Assembly (NCBI RefSeq): GCF_028769735.1
Contig: NC_088178.1
Location: forward strand, 17,062,357-17,126,356
Direction of reading: 5' to 3'
Source of the DNA: Zonotrichia leucophrys gambelii
Taxonomy: Eukaryota > Chordata > Aves > Passeriformes > Passerellidae
Length of the DNA: 64,000 nucleotides
Under the pieces are notes generated by a model. It made no database searches. It saw only the letters and a program-made list of their open reading frames with translations, and was not told the origin of the DNA. This document shows positions 37,288 through 48,300 of the stretch, in pieces. The translations under genes and the position numbers were made by a program. Every line of letters starts with the position of its first letter. Position 1 is the first letter of the stretch.

Positions 37288-37593
37288 ATGGAAACAATAT
37301 GTGAGTGGGCTAAAAACATATCTTGGGCTGAGGAGTTGGGATGCAATGTCAAGCTAGATTCCATACAAAGAAATTGTGCGGCTTTTACTCTAGCATCTCT
37401 CTTCACCACTGGCTTTCATTCCAGTGGATCATTACCCAAGCTGGGTTACTGCAAGGTGTTTCTTCTGTTGTATCATCTTCTCCTTTCACAGGTAACAAGA
37501 TACACCGGTAAGGATATCTGCTGCGTATGGATTACGTTAATGCACACCAGAATTAATTCCTACTGTTACAAAATGAAATTTAAAAAACTGTGA
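37288..37593 (+). CDS. 101-residue ORF downstream of promoter-like motifs (hypothetical)
   Basis: The longest open frame outside the GC-rich blocks: 101 codons from the ATG at 37,288, and open without an ATG back to 37,207. The product starts METICEWAKN, has no domain, signal peptide or repeat that I recognise, and ends basic (KMKFKKL). Codon use looks like the surrounding AT-rich DNA. It follows the CCAAT/TATA-like cluster by about 175 bp, which is the only reason to notice it. One frame of this length is expected by chance in 64 kb, so a non-coding origin is more likely. Confidence 0.12.
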   Translation: METICEWAKNISWAEELGCNVKLDSIQRNCAAFTLASLFTTGFHSSGSLPKLGYCKVFLLLYHLLLSQVTRYTGKDICCVWITLMHTRINSYCYKMKFKKL

Positions 37594-40500
37594 CTATTAT
37601 TAATTAAGTTCTTGAGAACCTGTGATGTAAAAGCTTAATATCTCATTACACTGATAACAGTTGAACTATATTACCTGTTCATCTTGCTACACAGCACAAT
37701 TTAGTATACAGATACCCCAGTTAATTTGAAACAAGGCAGGCTGGATACCATAAGTGCTTTGCCTGTGACAGCACTCAGCTTAGCATAGTCTAATTGAATT
37801 TTCTAAGAAAGAGAATACATTAGCTTATATGGAACTTAGTGTCATGTTTAGATTACTTTTGGTGTGCAAGCTAATTCCCACACATATCCATGACTGGGTC
37901 AGGTGTCCTTCAATTACATTGTGTGTGTAGCTCAGTTGGTCAATCTCATTTCTGCAGGGCTCTAGTATAGATGACAACTGCTCAGAGAAAATGGTGGTGA
38001 AAGACTGGCAATGTTTGGAATTAGGTAGATTCTACTCTTTTAACCAAGCTCAGGATTACTGACTAAGAGAAAAGATGTTTGCAGAGCATATGGCATTTGC
38101 CTTTGTTATTTGTTAATGAGAATTCCCACTTGATGTGCTTGAGGGCTTTCTTCAACAAATTCCCAATTCGTTTTTAAGAACTGGTGAAAAGCAGCAGGGA
38201 ATCATCCCTGGGAGGGTCTTGAGCTGGTTGTTGGTGCAGGCAGAGGAGCTGCCCTAAGGGTAGAAGTGACAGTTGCTATCACTTAACATTATGACCAGTA
38301 GTAATATTTATACTGAGCATTAAAAATGCAGAGGCAGTCAAGAAACTTGCTTTTGACTGTGTGCTGATCACAGACTAAAAGAAAATCCTTTCCTCAAGTG
38401 TAATAACTGCTTCTTTGGAGTCTCTTTTTCCTTTTAGGCAGTCAACCCTCTTATCCAGGGTAGTGGAGTCCAGGATACACTGGATAATGGAAGAATCCAG
38501 AGAGAACTGGCGGTGGAAAACAAGCCCTGAGAGGCTTTGCATGAATCAAATCTCCTCCTGGCATATCTGTCACTGATTTGGCCTGATATCTACTGAGCCG
38601 TTCCGAAATTTCTTGATAAAGATTTGTCAACAGGACCTTAGCTGAACCTCTGCTATATCAGGGCTTTTGCACTGGAAATTCCTCCCCTCCCAAAAACCCC
38701 AAACCAAATAAAACAACTGCAGGCTTCTGGGGAGCTCTACTTCTGTCGCAGTGAGTTGAGGCTACTTTATTGCAACTCAGTTCTGGCTCCAGATCTGACT
38801 TGGTTCAGCTTGGGTAGATATTGTAACTTCTGAACAAATCTGATGGCAAGGAGACAATGGTTGGGCTACATACGAAAAAAAAAGGGGCTTGCAGTCTGAC
38901 ATGGATGAATATATATGGAGTGTCTGTGTTAATCTAAGCAGAGATTTCAAGATTTGATGGACACATTTCCTAAATTTGTGACATAAGAATATAAATTTAT
39001 TATCAGGGATTTTTAACAATAGATTGCAACTCCTTTATGAAACAATGAAACTAAAACAACCAGAATTCTCATGTCCACATTTCCCTGCCTTTTAATGCAA
39101 CTATTTTCCATCACTTATTTAAAATTTGTAGGGAGAATTGGTATACCTGAATTTTAGGAGGCCAGAAGTGTTTCAGTTCAGTCCACTACTGAAGAGAGTA
39201 TGTAAACTACAGGTTACTTGTTCAAACTGCTGAAAACATTTTTTTCTTTTCATTTTTTTTAAAAAAAATCATTATTTTCTAGTGACAGTTGAAATTTTCA
39301 CTGTACTGTTAAAAAAACCCTCAGTACTGAGTATTGAATGGTTTGCCAAGAGCATGATAACTATTTCAATTGTGTTAAAATAATTTTAACCTTAAAAACT
39401 ACATCTCACTTTTTTCAATGCCTTCACGTTGAGTCTCCAGACGAGTCAGATGAACATATCAGGAGCTGGAGAATCACAGTTAAATCTAGTATGTGATAAA
39501 TCTGTTTTTTCAGCAACTTCTCTGTGGTCACAGAAGGTACAGCATAGTTTGTGGACTTATACTGTTACATACACAATTGCTTCTAAATCTCTTACAGTAA
39601 AGCTTAGCATCTGTTTTGTGATTTGATGAATGGCTTTGATCTGTTGTTTTAATTGCTTCCTAGTAAGACACTAATGACCTTTTTTATTCCAATAAACACT
39701 GTTTTGCTTAGTTGTAAATTAAATTTAACTAAACTCTTGGAGCTTTATTACTTGTTTCTCTTTGATGAGTCGTCAGGCAATGTGTTAGCTCCATATGCAA
39801 TGGCTTCTGGAATAATTTGCCTGCATTAGCCAAAAAATCCTGACAATATTCTGAATAAATAGTATAAAATATGGATGAACTTCATTTTTGCATAATTGCC
39901 AGTTAGGTAACTGTGGTCTAGTTATGAGTAAAGCAGACATATATATTATCTCATTTATTCATTCCTTGTAGTGTGAAGATTTTCTATAATCTTGAAGAAA
40001 AGTTTCACAAAGAGGTAATTCAAAAGCTTTCCTATTATCTTTGTCTTACAAGTAGAAAACAGACTAAAGATTTTTACTCTATTGACTCTGTTTCATGGTA
40101 AAACAAGAAAAAAATTTTATGAAGTAAAAAGAAGATGGTATGTCCAAATAAATGAAGAAACCCACAAAACAAATTCTGGACAGCTGAACTTTTGGGTACC
40201 CTTTGCTGTGATTTGTAGTGTGATCGTGTTCTGTGGGCTGAGGTTCTCTCAGGGTTGTCATGGAAGAGAGATCCTTAAGGCATTTTACATACTGACTTAG
40301 GAAGCATATAATGAAAGCCAGGTCTGTATTGTCAGCCCATAGTACTATCATTTTGCTGAAGGCTTCTCTGAAATCATTAAGGATCCTCTGGGGAAGGTGG
40401 CACACAGATTTTAGTGTTTATTGTATGGTTTGTTCCATCTCATGTTAATAATCCTCCCAGATGCCCTGGCTAGGGTGCTGTTTGATGGAAAGTTCAAGCA

Positions 40501-42379
40501 GATCCAAGTCTGGGCTGCATGTGCCAAAGTTGTACATTTCTGCCTCTTCTCTAGTGCCATTCTCTTTGTTGTCATGCCATAGCTTTGACTGGGAAATGAT
40601 CTGACTACTAACTATTCCAACAAACAAGAGATGCTCAGTTATGCTCATTGCATAACCTGATAGGCATAAATATAGGATTTTCTGTCTGGCGGTGGTCCAC
40701 ATTTAGATCAATTTAAATTGATCCCCAAACCACACCCTTACATTACATTCAGCCTTTCAGGATCTAAGCCACTCAGGGAGAGGGTTTGTGATTTGAGATT
40801 TCAAGCTATAATAGGTCTCTTGAAAGAGTGCATAAACAGAGTTTGTTGCCCTTGAGGTAATAGTGCTGACTGCAGTTTTGCTCCAGAAGATTAATCAGAG
40901 GTTCCAAAGGCTTTAGGAACAGCAAGGAAATGCAGTTTGTCCAGGAACTGATTTGAAAGTTTCTTTGGCCTACCAGCTTCTCATAGCATGAAGCAGGATC
41001 CCTGTCAGTGTGTCTGGGAGCAGAAAATCTAATCTGCTTACAGAGAAAAATGGAGTAAGACACAAGACTACTAAAGGTGCTGCATGAACAGGCATGAGTT
41101 TAACCTGTGTTTTCCATGGTGATGTTGGGACGAAAATTGATCTTGTGCACTAACTTGAGATTCATCTGACATGGCTGATTTTTATAGTAAATTCTGTGTG
41201 AAAGTGCCCAAATCTGCCATTTGCATTAGTCTCAGGGATAGCAGCTTTTTCCGGAGATTAACTGCTGTTGCAGTATTTCTCCAACAGGACTGGCTGTATT
41301 GTAGCTTGTTTACTTTAAAATTTTCTTCATTGTTATGACTCCTGGTAGCAGTTTGAGCTCTTGAATCTTTGAGTGTTCATATACTCTATTGCTTCCATGA
41401 AATTACAGCAACTCAGTTTATTGAAGAAAAAAAGGTCAACATTTTTCCTTGCAAAATGAGTCATATTTATCCTTCTGTTGGTCTTTTGATGCAGAATATG
41501 TACACAATGTCCTAATGTTTCTCTGTGATTGTTTTGAAAATACTCATAGAGGACTATGAAAATTGTCAGTCTCAATTCAGCTGAATTCTCATCTTATTTT
41601 TCAGCTGTATTAGCCAAACAACCTAAACTACATATCTCTGTAGTAACAGAAACAAAACCAACCAACAAACCAAACAAGGCTAAAAAAAAGAAAAAGTCTC
41701 TTCCTCTGAGTTGCTTATTTTCGGATTTCATGGGGATTTTCCTGTGGGTTGAAAAGTGACTGCTCTGGTTTTCTCTGGGACTCACAGGTCCATGATGTCA
41801 GTGACTTCTTCAACATACATAATTAGGAACCCCAGGAAGTCATTTACACAGCAAATTTGTGAATCAGTGTGCTCCAGAGAGCTCCAGTGTTTCTTTTGCC
41901 AAGGAGGAAAATAGGTTAATGCTGCAGTGTTGCAGAAAGCAACAGTGTGAGGTGTTGCCTGAGAAGGAGGTGTTGAGAATTCAAGAGTAGGCTGGCTAGG
42001 AAATGAAAACAATGCTAATATTGCTTCAGGGAGAAAATAAGAAGGAAGAACGAATCTGTAAAAGCTGAAAGCGAGAAAACATGCAGTCTGTTCAGCCACA
42101 AAGGAGAATATATGCCTGTAATAGACATTCTGATTACATTAGAATTTAGGGGAAGTAGGTTTTTTTGTGTCAAAAAGGGAGGCTTAAAGGAAAACATGGC
42201 TAAATACTTCAGCTATAATGGTCTATTTCAAGATCTCTCCCAGGTTGTAATGATGAGCAGGAGGAGTAAAGTCTTGAAGCACAGTAGAGATATATAAGTG
42301 TTGCAGTTTATTATTGCACGGCTGGTAAAGCTTAAAGAACAAGTTACTTGGTGACACTATGAATCCATTTTAATTAAAT
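37594..42379. other. Non-coding DNA, no gene seen
   Basis: AT-rich sequence with chance frames only. An A-rich stretch with interspersed CC lies at about 38,690-38,715, a T8A8 palindrome at 39,253-39,268, an 18-bp perfect palindrome at 40,706-40,723, and an A-rich CCAA-containing tract at about 41,645-41,695. Confidence 0.6.
40706..40723. repeat. 18-bp perfect palindrome
   Basis: The sequence gatcaatttaaattgatc equals its own reverse complement with no spacer. It could be a dimeric protein-binding site or a chance AT-rich palindrome. Confidence 0.85.
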
Positions 42380-43060
42380 TTTATTTTCTTCTTTTTTGCT
42401 GTTTTTCAGATTTACTATCCCTTTGCCTATTGTTACCTTTATTGCCGTTTAATTATAGTTGACATGATGCTTTTTAAAATATTCTGGCTGTAACTAGTCT
42501 GTATATTTTATGTTGATGGCAGACCTTAAATATTTCTGAAGCATTTTTTTTCCACCTTACCACTAAGTTTGAGATTTCTCTGTTTTTAGTTTATTCATTA
42601 ATTTGTAGATCTTATTCCAGCCATAGATTGCATCCAGGTTTACCATCTGATCTCTCTTGCCTTAGTCTTGCTCAATTTTCTTGCTTTATTTTGGATTATT
42701 CCCTATCATAAAGTAGGTGTAGCCTGCTCTCTTGTTCTCAATAGCTGAAGCCCCTTTTACATTCCCAATTATCCTGCTATTTCTGTCCTAGGTTACTATC
42801 CAAACTCACTGAGCATCATGTTCACAACTCTTGCTGTGAGCACCTCTCTGGTAATCCAAACTTGTTCTGTTTTGTGTCTCTTTCATCTTGGTGACCAGCC
42901 CTTTTATTTGACTGAAATTGCTTTTGCTAAAGTTCTAGTTGAGTTTTTCTGCTGGTGAGTTGGGGTTTTTGCTCTCCCTTTGGTCCATTAGCTGTTTATC
43001 CTATTCAGAGTAATTCTTAAAACCTCTTCCTGGGTTTGCTTTTAGACATTCTCCTCCCTG
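42380..43060 (-). mobile_element. Possible second old LINE fragment, minus strand
   Basis: T-rich sequence with the texture of a reverse-complemented LINE ORF. Two phrases resemble the internal region of ancient CR1/L3 elements in the expected order: 'cattcccaattatcctg' near 42,760 and 'ctgaaattgcttttgctaaag' near 42,910. The spacing between them is larger than in the element I recall, and no RT motif is visible. It may instead be ordinary T-rich DNA. Confidence 0.3.
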
Positions 43061-43289
43061 GGTACTTCTTCAGTGTAACAGTCGTTGGACGGTCTTCTTT
43101 CCCCAAATCTGTAGGATTTTCATCAATTGAAAGGTTTTGGCAGTCAAAGTTTTGCAATGAATGTGGAATGGGAACAGTCTCAGGATCTGCTGAGGCTCAG
43201 CCTATCCTAATGTTTTCTTTTCTGGTCAGGGAGTCTCAAACCCCCAGTGAAAGCCACTCTTCCTTTCATGGTTGTGTGGTAAGAAGGAC

Positions 43290-43960
43290 TCATGGTTGTC
43301 CTAGTGTACGCTGAGTCCTGCCTGTGCTGGGCTGGGGGCAGAGGGCACTTGCTCCTCCTGGAGCCCAGCCCTGCCTGTTCCTGAGCTGCCTGAAAGACCT
43401 GGGCCAGGAGCACCAGGGCCTCTCAGGGCCTGGCAGCCAGAATCAGTCCCACCACCCCATCCAGGGAGCCAGCACCAGTCCCACCACCCTGTCCAGGCCA
43501 GGAACAGCCCAAAGCCCACCAGCAAGTTCATGTTGAGGTGGCAAGTCTGGAGGAAAGGAGGGAAGTCATTCTACAGGCCAGGATCAGGATTGAGTCTCAG
43601 CTGGGCAACAAGGGTTGGGCACAGCCCCATGATTGTGAGGCAGGTCTGTGGAGATGGGACAGCCCTTGGGGTCAGGGTGGGATGGCAGTGCACAGGTGAG
43701 GAGCCATGGGCTCCGTGGACAGGCAGGGGCAGCAGCTCTGCAGCGGGGTCCCTGTCCAGGGGCAGCAGTGGTGGGGGATGCTCAGGGCAGCTGGTCAGTG
43801 CCACTAAGGGCCCTGAGTGCAAAGGGCAGCTGGACAGATGCCCAGCAGCTGCTGGTGCACAAGAGGGTCTCTCCTCAGCCCCTGTGGGAAGCAGGACGGT
43901 TTTGGTGGCACTATTCAGGTGGGCTGGAGGAAGAACAGCACCAAAGTAGAGCAAACAGAT
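43290..43960. other. GC-rich block of unknown origin
   Basis: About 670 bp of conspicuously GC-rich, CpG-poor sequence (CAGG, CTGG, CCAGCAC units) embedded in AT-rich DNA. Long frames on both strands (up to 139 residues) follow from the lack of AT-rich stop codons, and none resembles a known protein. A 32-bp unit is tandemly duplicated inside. The low CpG count argues against a CpG-island promoter. A lineage-specific repeat, an LTR or a decayed minisatellite are possible, but no terminal repeats or target duplications are visible. Confidence 0.6.
43435..43498 (+). repeat. Two-copy 32-bp tandem repeat
   Basis: Units 43,435-43,466 and 43,467-43,498 share AGCCAG, then CAGTCCCACCACCC and TCCAGG, with a few substitutions between copies. 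It is an imperfect minisatellite seed within the GC-rich block. Confidence 0.8.
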
Positions 43961-46900
43961 TAATTAGTTCCCCTCTGCTTATTCTTAAGTAGATGGGAAA
44001 CATGCTGGCAAATAAAAATAATTAATGTGATGAAAAGTTGGCACATATGGATGCACAGAGAGGAATGGTTTGGGGAATTTTTTTCAGTCTTTGAAAAAAA
44101 TTAATCATGTCTTTGTTTAGAAAATCAGGCTCTGTGCCCCTCATTCCCACCTCTAATACTCTAGCCTTAATTATTTTCTGTAACAAGTACTACTTTCTGT
44201 CCTGCTATGAATTACATGAATTTCTTTTCTAAGCCCACATATTTACTTAATGTTTGAGGAATGGGAAACTGAAACGGCTTTGATCACATATTGCTCAAAT
44301 GACAAAAGGATTAAAGAAACCCCTCCAGCTTAAAACTTTTTAATGAACATTTATTTTTGAAAGTTTTGCTCGTAATTTGTCAGCTTTTGCCATGAATTTA
44401 TTTAGTTATTTTGTAAATAAAGTAAGGTGGTGCTTTTCCTTAGTACTAGGCTACAGGAGTTTTATTGCCTTTTTTTTCCTGTTACCTTTATGTTACTGAA
44501 GAAGATTACAAAGCATATCACCTTCCCTCCCACCTTTTCTTTCAAATTATCAGCAGTGAATAGAGAACTCAGGTTATGGTGGTTGGACTTCTGAGAAGAT
44601 TCGTTATGTTATTTCTTTACATTTCAATGATGGGTTTTCCTCTATTTATCAATTAAACTTCATCTTTGGTAGGAAAATTTCCTTGTTACTCTCAGTGCCT
44701 TTTTCTTCTATGTACGTTGCTTTCTCTGAAAGTTAATTCTTTGCTAAATTGCTGTTTTACAGGAGGATATTAAAGAAGTATTTTTTTAAAGAGTGGTGAA
44801 AATTGATAGCTGTTGAGAAGTTTGCGTTGAAAACCTTTCATTTTTTACTGTGTTGATGATTAATGGACTTTGCTGACCATTTGGCCTTTGGAAGAGGAGC
44901 CTGTTTGCAAGCTGCAAATGGAACAGTGTAATGTTATTATGTTTTTCAGGTGCCTTCATGATGGTCTTAATAGTCTCGGAGAAGGTCTTTAAATAGCTGG
45001 ACGTGTAGGTGGATGTACTGCACTGCTTGTATTCTAGACAAGGGATAAGTCATAGTAAAATGACATCAAAATGAAAGCTGCATTCCCTGTATTTTTGTTG
45101 TCCTATTTTTGTCCTGTGTACAAAGTAGTATTTATCTGAAGCTCTTAAATCCATCTAGCCACGAATTTCTCTTGCAGGGTAAAGAGAAGTGTCAAGAACA
45201 GAGCTGAGTCAAGTTAGGTTCAGTACTGTACTATGTGAGAAAAATTCTGGCGTTGTCCTTCTGGACCACTACGTGTTATATATCAATTTTTTCTTGAGTT
45301 ATCCTCTGGTTAATTGGTCAATTGTGCAATCAACTATACTTTAATGGCACAGTACTAAGGAATTGTGTGATTTTAAAGGAAAGGATTAACTGAGATTTCA
45401 TGCCTTTTAGCATCTACAATGCTCTGATGACCAGAGCACTGGTGGGAGCAATAAAGGTATTCTAAATGGGCCAAGAAAACTAAAAATCTATGTTATAGGA
45501 ATGTAGGCTTTTTATTTGTTATTTTTATTAAATGTAAGAGATGAAAGACAGGGATCTGGATTACAGAGTTACAGAGGAATAATGTTAACTATGTTTAAAG
45601 ACAGCGTTGATCAGTTGTCAAATGAAGTCCTCATTGCTTGGTATGGATCTTATTACATGATGGTTGTTACATTGGCATGGTACTGATTCCTCAAGAAGAA
45701 CAAAAGAACTACAGAAACCACCAAAAATCTGGTTTTGTTTGTCTTCCTTAGCCAGCCCCTCTGACTCTCCAAAAAGACAGCTGAACTGATTTTTCTCTAA
45801 TTAAAACATAAATCCCTTTTGGAAAGGGCTTGTTTGCTACATTTTTGCCAAGAAGATATTAGTGTAATGGAGTTCTAATTGTGTATCTCTGAAAACAGGG
45901 CTATTTAATAAGGTTGCTGCCAGCATGCTCGCCATGGAGTAGCCAGTGTGATGCTGTGCTGGGTGCTGTACCATGGTCCAGTCTGTTCTCCCCTCTCCCA
46001 GTTCCCCTCCAAATCTGGTAGGCAAAAACCAGAAACAGCCCTTCATTGCGTTCTGCTTTAGGACTGGCTCTATTAAGGAAACTGCCTTATGCAAAGCCCT
46101 GAGACTCTGCAGGCCTACTGGACTATAGCATGGAATATTGTTTAAAAAAAGGGGTTTGCTGAGTTTGGATACTAAGTTAATCAATCCAGTGTGTCTGTTT
46201 CATGTGCTTAAGCCCATTACAACTTGCTTTGACCTCTTTCATCTTTGTTGAGGATATAGGATATATTAATGTTACCAGCTGCATTGTTTTCTCCTAATAT
46301 CAACAACAGAGGGGAAAAAAAGAAAGAAAAAGGTTCTCTTGTTTTCTACTTAGATAGCTCTAGTATTGCCAAACAAATGTGAAACAGGCTTTTACAATAA
46401 TAATATTTTCCCAAATGCCCTGTTAATTTTCAGTAAACCAAAACAGAATGTGTTATTGTTTATTAAGACATTGTGACCCATATGGATTCCAGATGATAAA
46501 AATTTCAATAAAATGCTGTAATTAGATGCAACTTTTCTTTCAGTTCATGTATTTATATGTAGCTCAGGAAGAGAATGGCTATTTAAGTTGTGTCAGCAAT
46601 TGAATTTTCCTTAAACTGATGGTAGATCTTTTCACTTGAATCCTACTTTTAGCTTGAAACTACCCAAGGAATCTTGAGACATTTGGGAATAACTTTAATG
46701 CAAGAATGTTGTAGGCACATTGATCTAATTGTACCTTGTAACCTAGATATTCTGGCATTGAACAAGGATTTACAGGCTTTATAGGCTACGTCTTCTGGGA
46801 CAATTGTATGTATAAGCTGGCCCCTAATGCCCGTTATGTACTGGTCACACCAGAATCTGTTGATGATTTTGACCTTAATAACTGTGTTATTCTGGTAAAA

Positions 46901-47949
46901 TGTGTATGAAAAATCCACGCAGCATTTTACTAATCAGCATCTCAATAAATGTCTCCTCTTACTTTATTTGCTTTGTTACATTGCCGTGTTGCATGGCTGA
47001 GCTTTTTCCCAAGAATTGTAATTCCCAGAAACAGTGAAACAGTGAAAAGGATTCGAGTCTAGGATAATGATGTCTCACATCTATAACTGAACCTTGAATA
47101 TGGATTTTCATCCCGCAGTATACTGTAATAATAACACGATCTGTATTTGTATGAACTGTCTGAAACAATCAAAGATTCTTAACATCATGAAAAAGTTCAT
47201 CTTGGGGGCAAAACAGGAGTTGAAGAAATATCTTCCTTTTCCTTGACAATATTAAGTTACTAATATTTATGATATTTTTGAATTCAAATATGTTTCAGGA
47301 AGGTTATTCCTGAATTTATGCATCTGCAAAGTAATAGGGAACTTTCAGTGTAACAAATATTTCTGTGTAATAAATTGGTAACTAGTGGTAGAGTTTGCCA
47401 TTGAGCTGAACTTCATGGTCTCTAGAACACAAATCTGCTAGAATGTACATCGTCTGATGATCTTTCATTGTAACTGATAAATAACAATGCTCTTGTGGAC
47501 AGTACACATCTGAAGATGTTATGCTAAGAAAAATTATTTGTTTTTGCAGTGACAATTTGGGCAAATTTAACACCAGATCTTATTATGAGGCATACAAACT
47601 TTCAAACATCAGCTAATGTTGTTAATGACCTCAGCTGCACTCTGGAAGTGCCACATTTCATTAACTCTCTGCTGTGTACAAACCTTTTCTAACAATTTTG
47701 TAATATCTTAACTGTCTCTTTTTTTATTTTAGGGCAGTGATAATTTGAGTAATTTTGAAATTGATGACACAGTTGCAAGATACCACACTGCACTCATCCT
47801 TCATTTTCTCCAAAAGAGGAAAAGTTTTCCTCTTTTATATCACCAAGGCCTGTGATATGAAAGCATTCTAATATCTAACATTATGTTATTTGCAGTCTTA
47901 GCTACATAGCCAAAGAAGAATTGTATGGTCAATATCTAGTTTGAATTTA
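43961..47949. other. Non-coding DNA, no gene seen
   Basis: AT-rich sequence without a recognisable gene. The 115-residue minus-strand frame at 45,837-46,184 has no recognisable features. A strong polypyrimidine tract ending in AG at 47,731-47,732 is followed by 40 open codons, but no partner exon or homology is evident. Confidence 0.55.
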
Positions 47950-48300
47950 TGATGAACTTATTTGTCATTTATATTGCAGCGTTGTATCTTGGATATTATT
48001 TCATGCTGTCTGATATTCATAAATCACATCTTTCACATTCAATGAATTCCAGAGATTAGCTATATTTTCCTCTGCAGCTTTCTTTAACAATGCTTTCCTG
48101 AAGTCCTTTAAAACATCTGAGTGAGCAATTTGATGTCGCATAACTGAATTTGGTGAAAACATAACTGAAACAATAAGAGGCAAAAGTCTCTTGAAAGTAG
48201 ATCACCCACTGGGTAAAAGAAAATTTCCTAAGGAACGAAACCCTTGTAATGAAGAAAATAATTTTTTATTGAATTCTTTGTGTCAAAAAATGATCCAGCA
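47950..48300 (-). mobile_element. Degenerate pogo/Tigger (jerky-like) transposase fragment
   Basis: On the minus strand, 48,183-48,001 is open and reads like the end of the DDE-superfamily domain shared by Tigger transposons and jerky/TIGD genes. VSVMFSPNS matches the family's VMFLPPNT-type motif. It is followed by LKDFRKALLKKAAEENI and LWNSLNVKDVIYE, where the family has FWK-LN-KDVIY. The next codons give QTA, a TGA stop where the family has the conserved tryptophan (AW), then NNIQDTTLQ, where the family has a similar T-TL segment. Just upstream, in shifted frames around 48,300-48,230, are pieces like the family's AW...WFHHHFVPE stretch. In-frame stops and frameshifts make it non-functional. 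The intact protein would be a cut-and-paste transposase acting in the nucleus. No terminal inverted repeats or N-terminal CENP-B-type DNA-binding domain can be seen, so the limits are approximate. A pseudogene of a domesticated jerky-like gene is the alternative. Confidence 0.65.

Noticed and set aside
38205..38235. Similarity to the mature miR-34 sequence (cttgagctggttgttgg)
   Set aside because: The seed region is not preserved and the flanks do not fold into a precursor hairpin by eye.
43530..43954. Long overlapping frames of 139 and 127 residues on opposite strands
   Set aside because: They exist because the block is GC-rich and stop codons are AT-rich; the products are low-complexity and unlike known proteins.
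47733..47855. Forty open codons after a strong polypyrimidine tract and AG
   Set aside because: Cryptic 3' splice sites are common in T-rich DNA. There is no partner exon, no donor and no recognised peptide.
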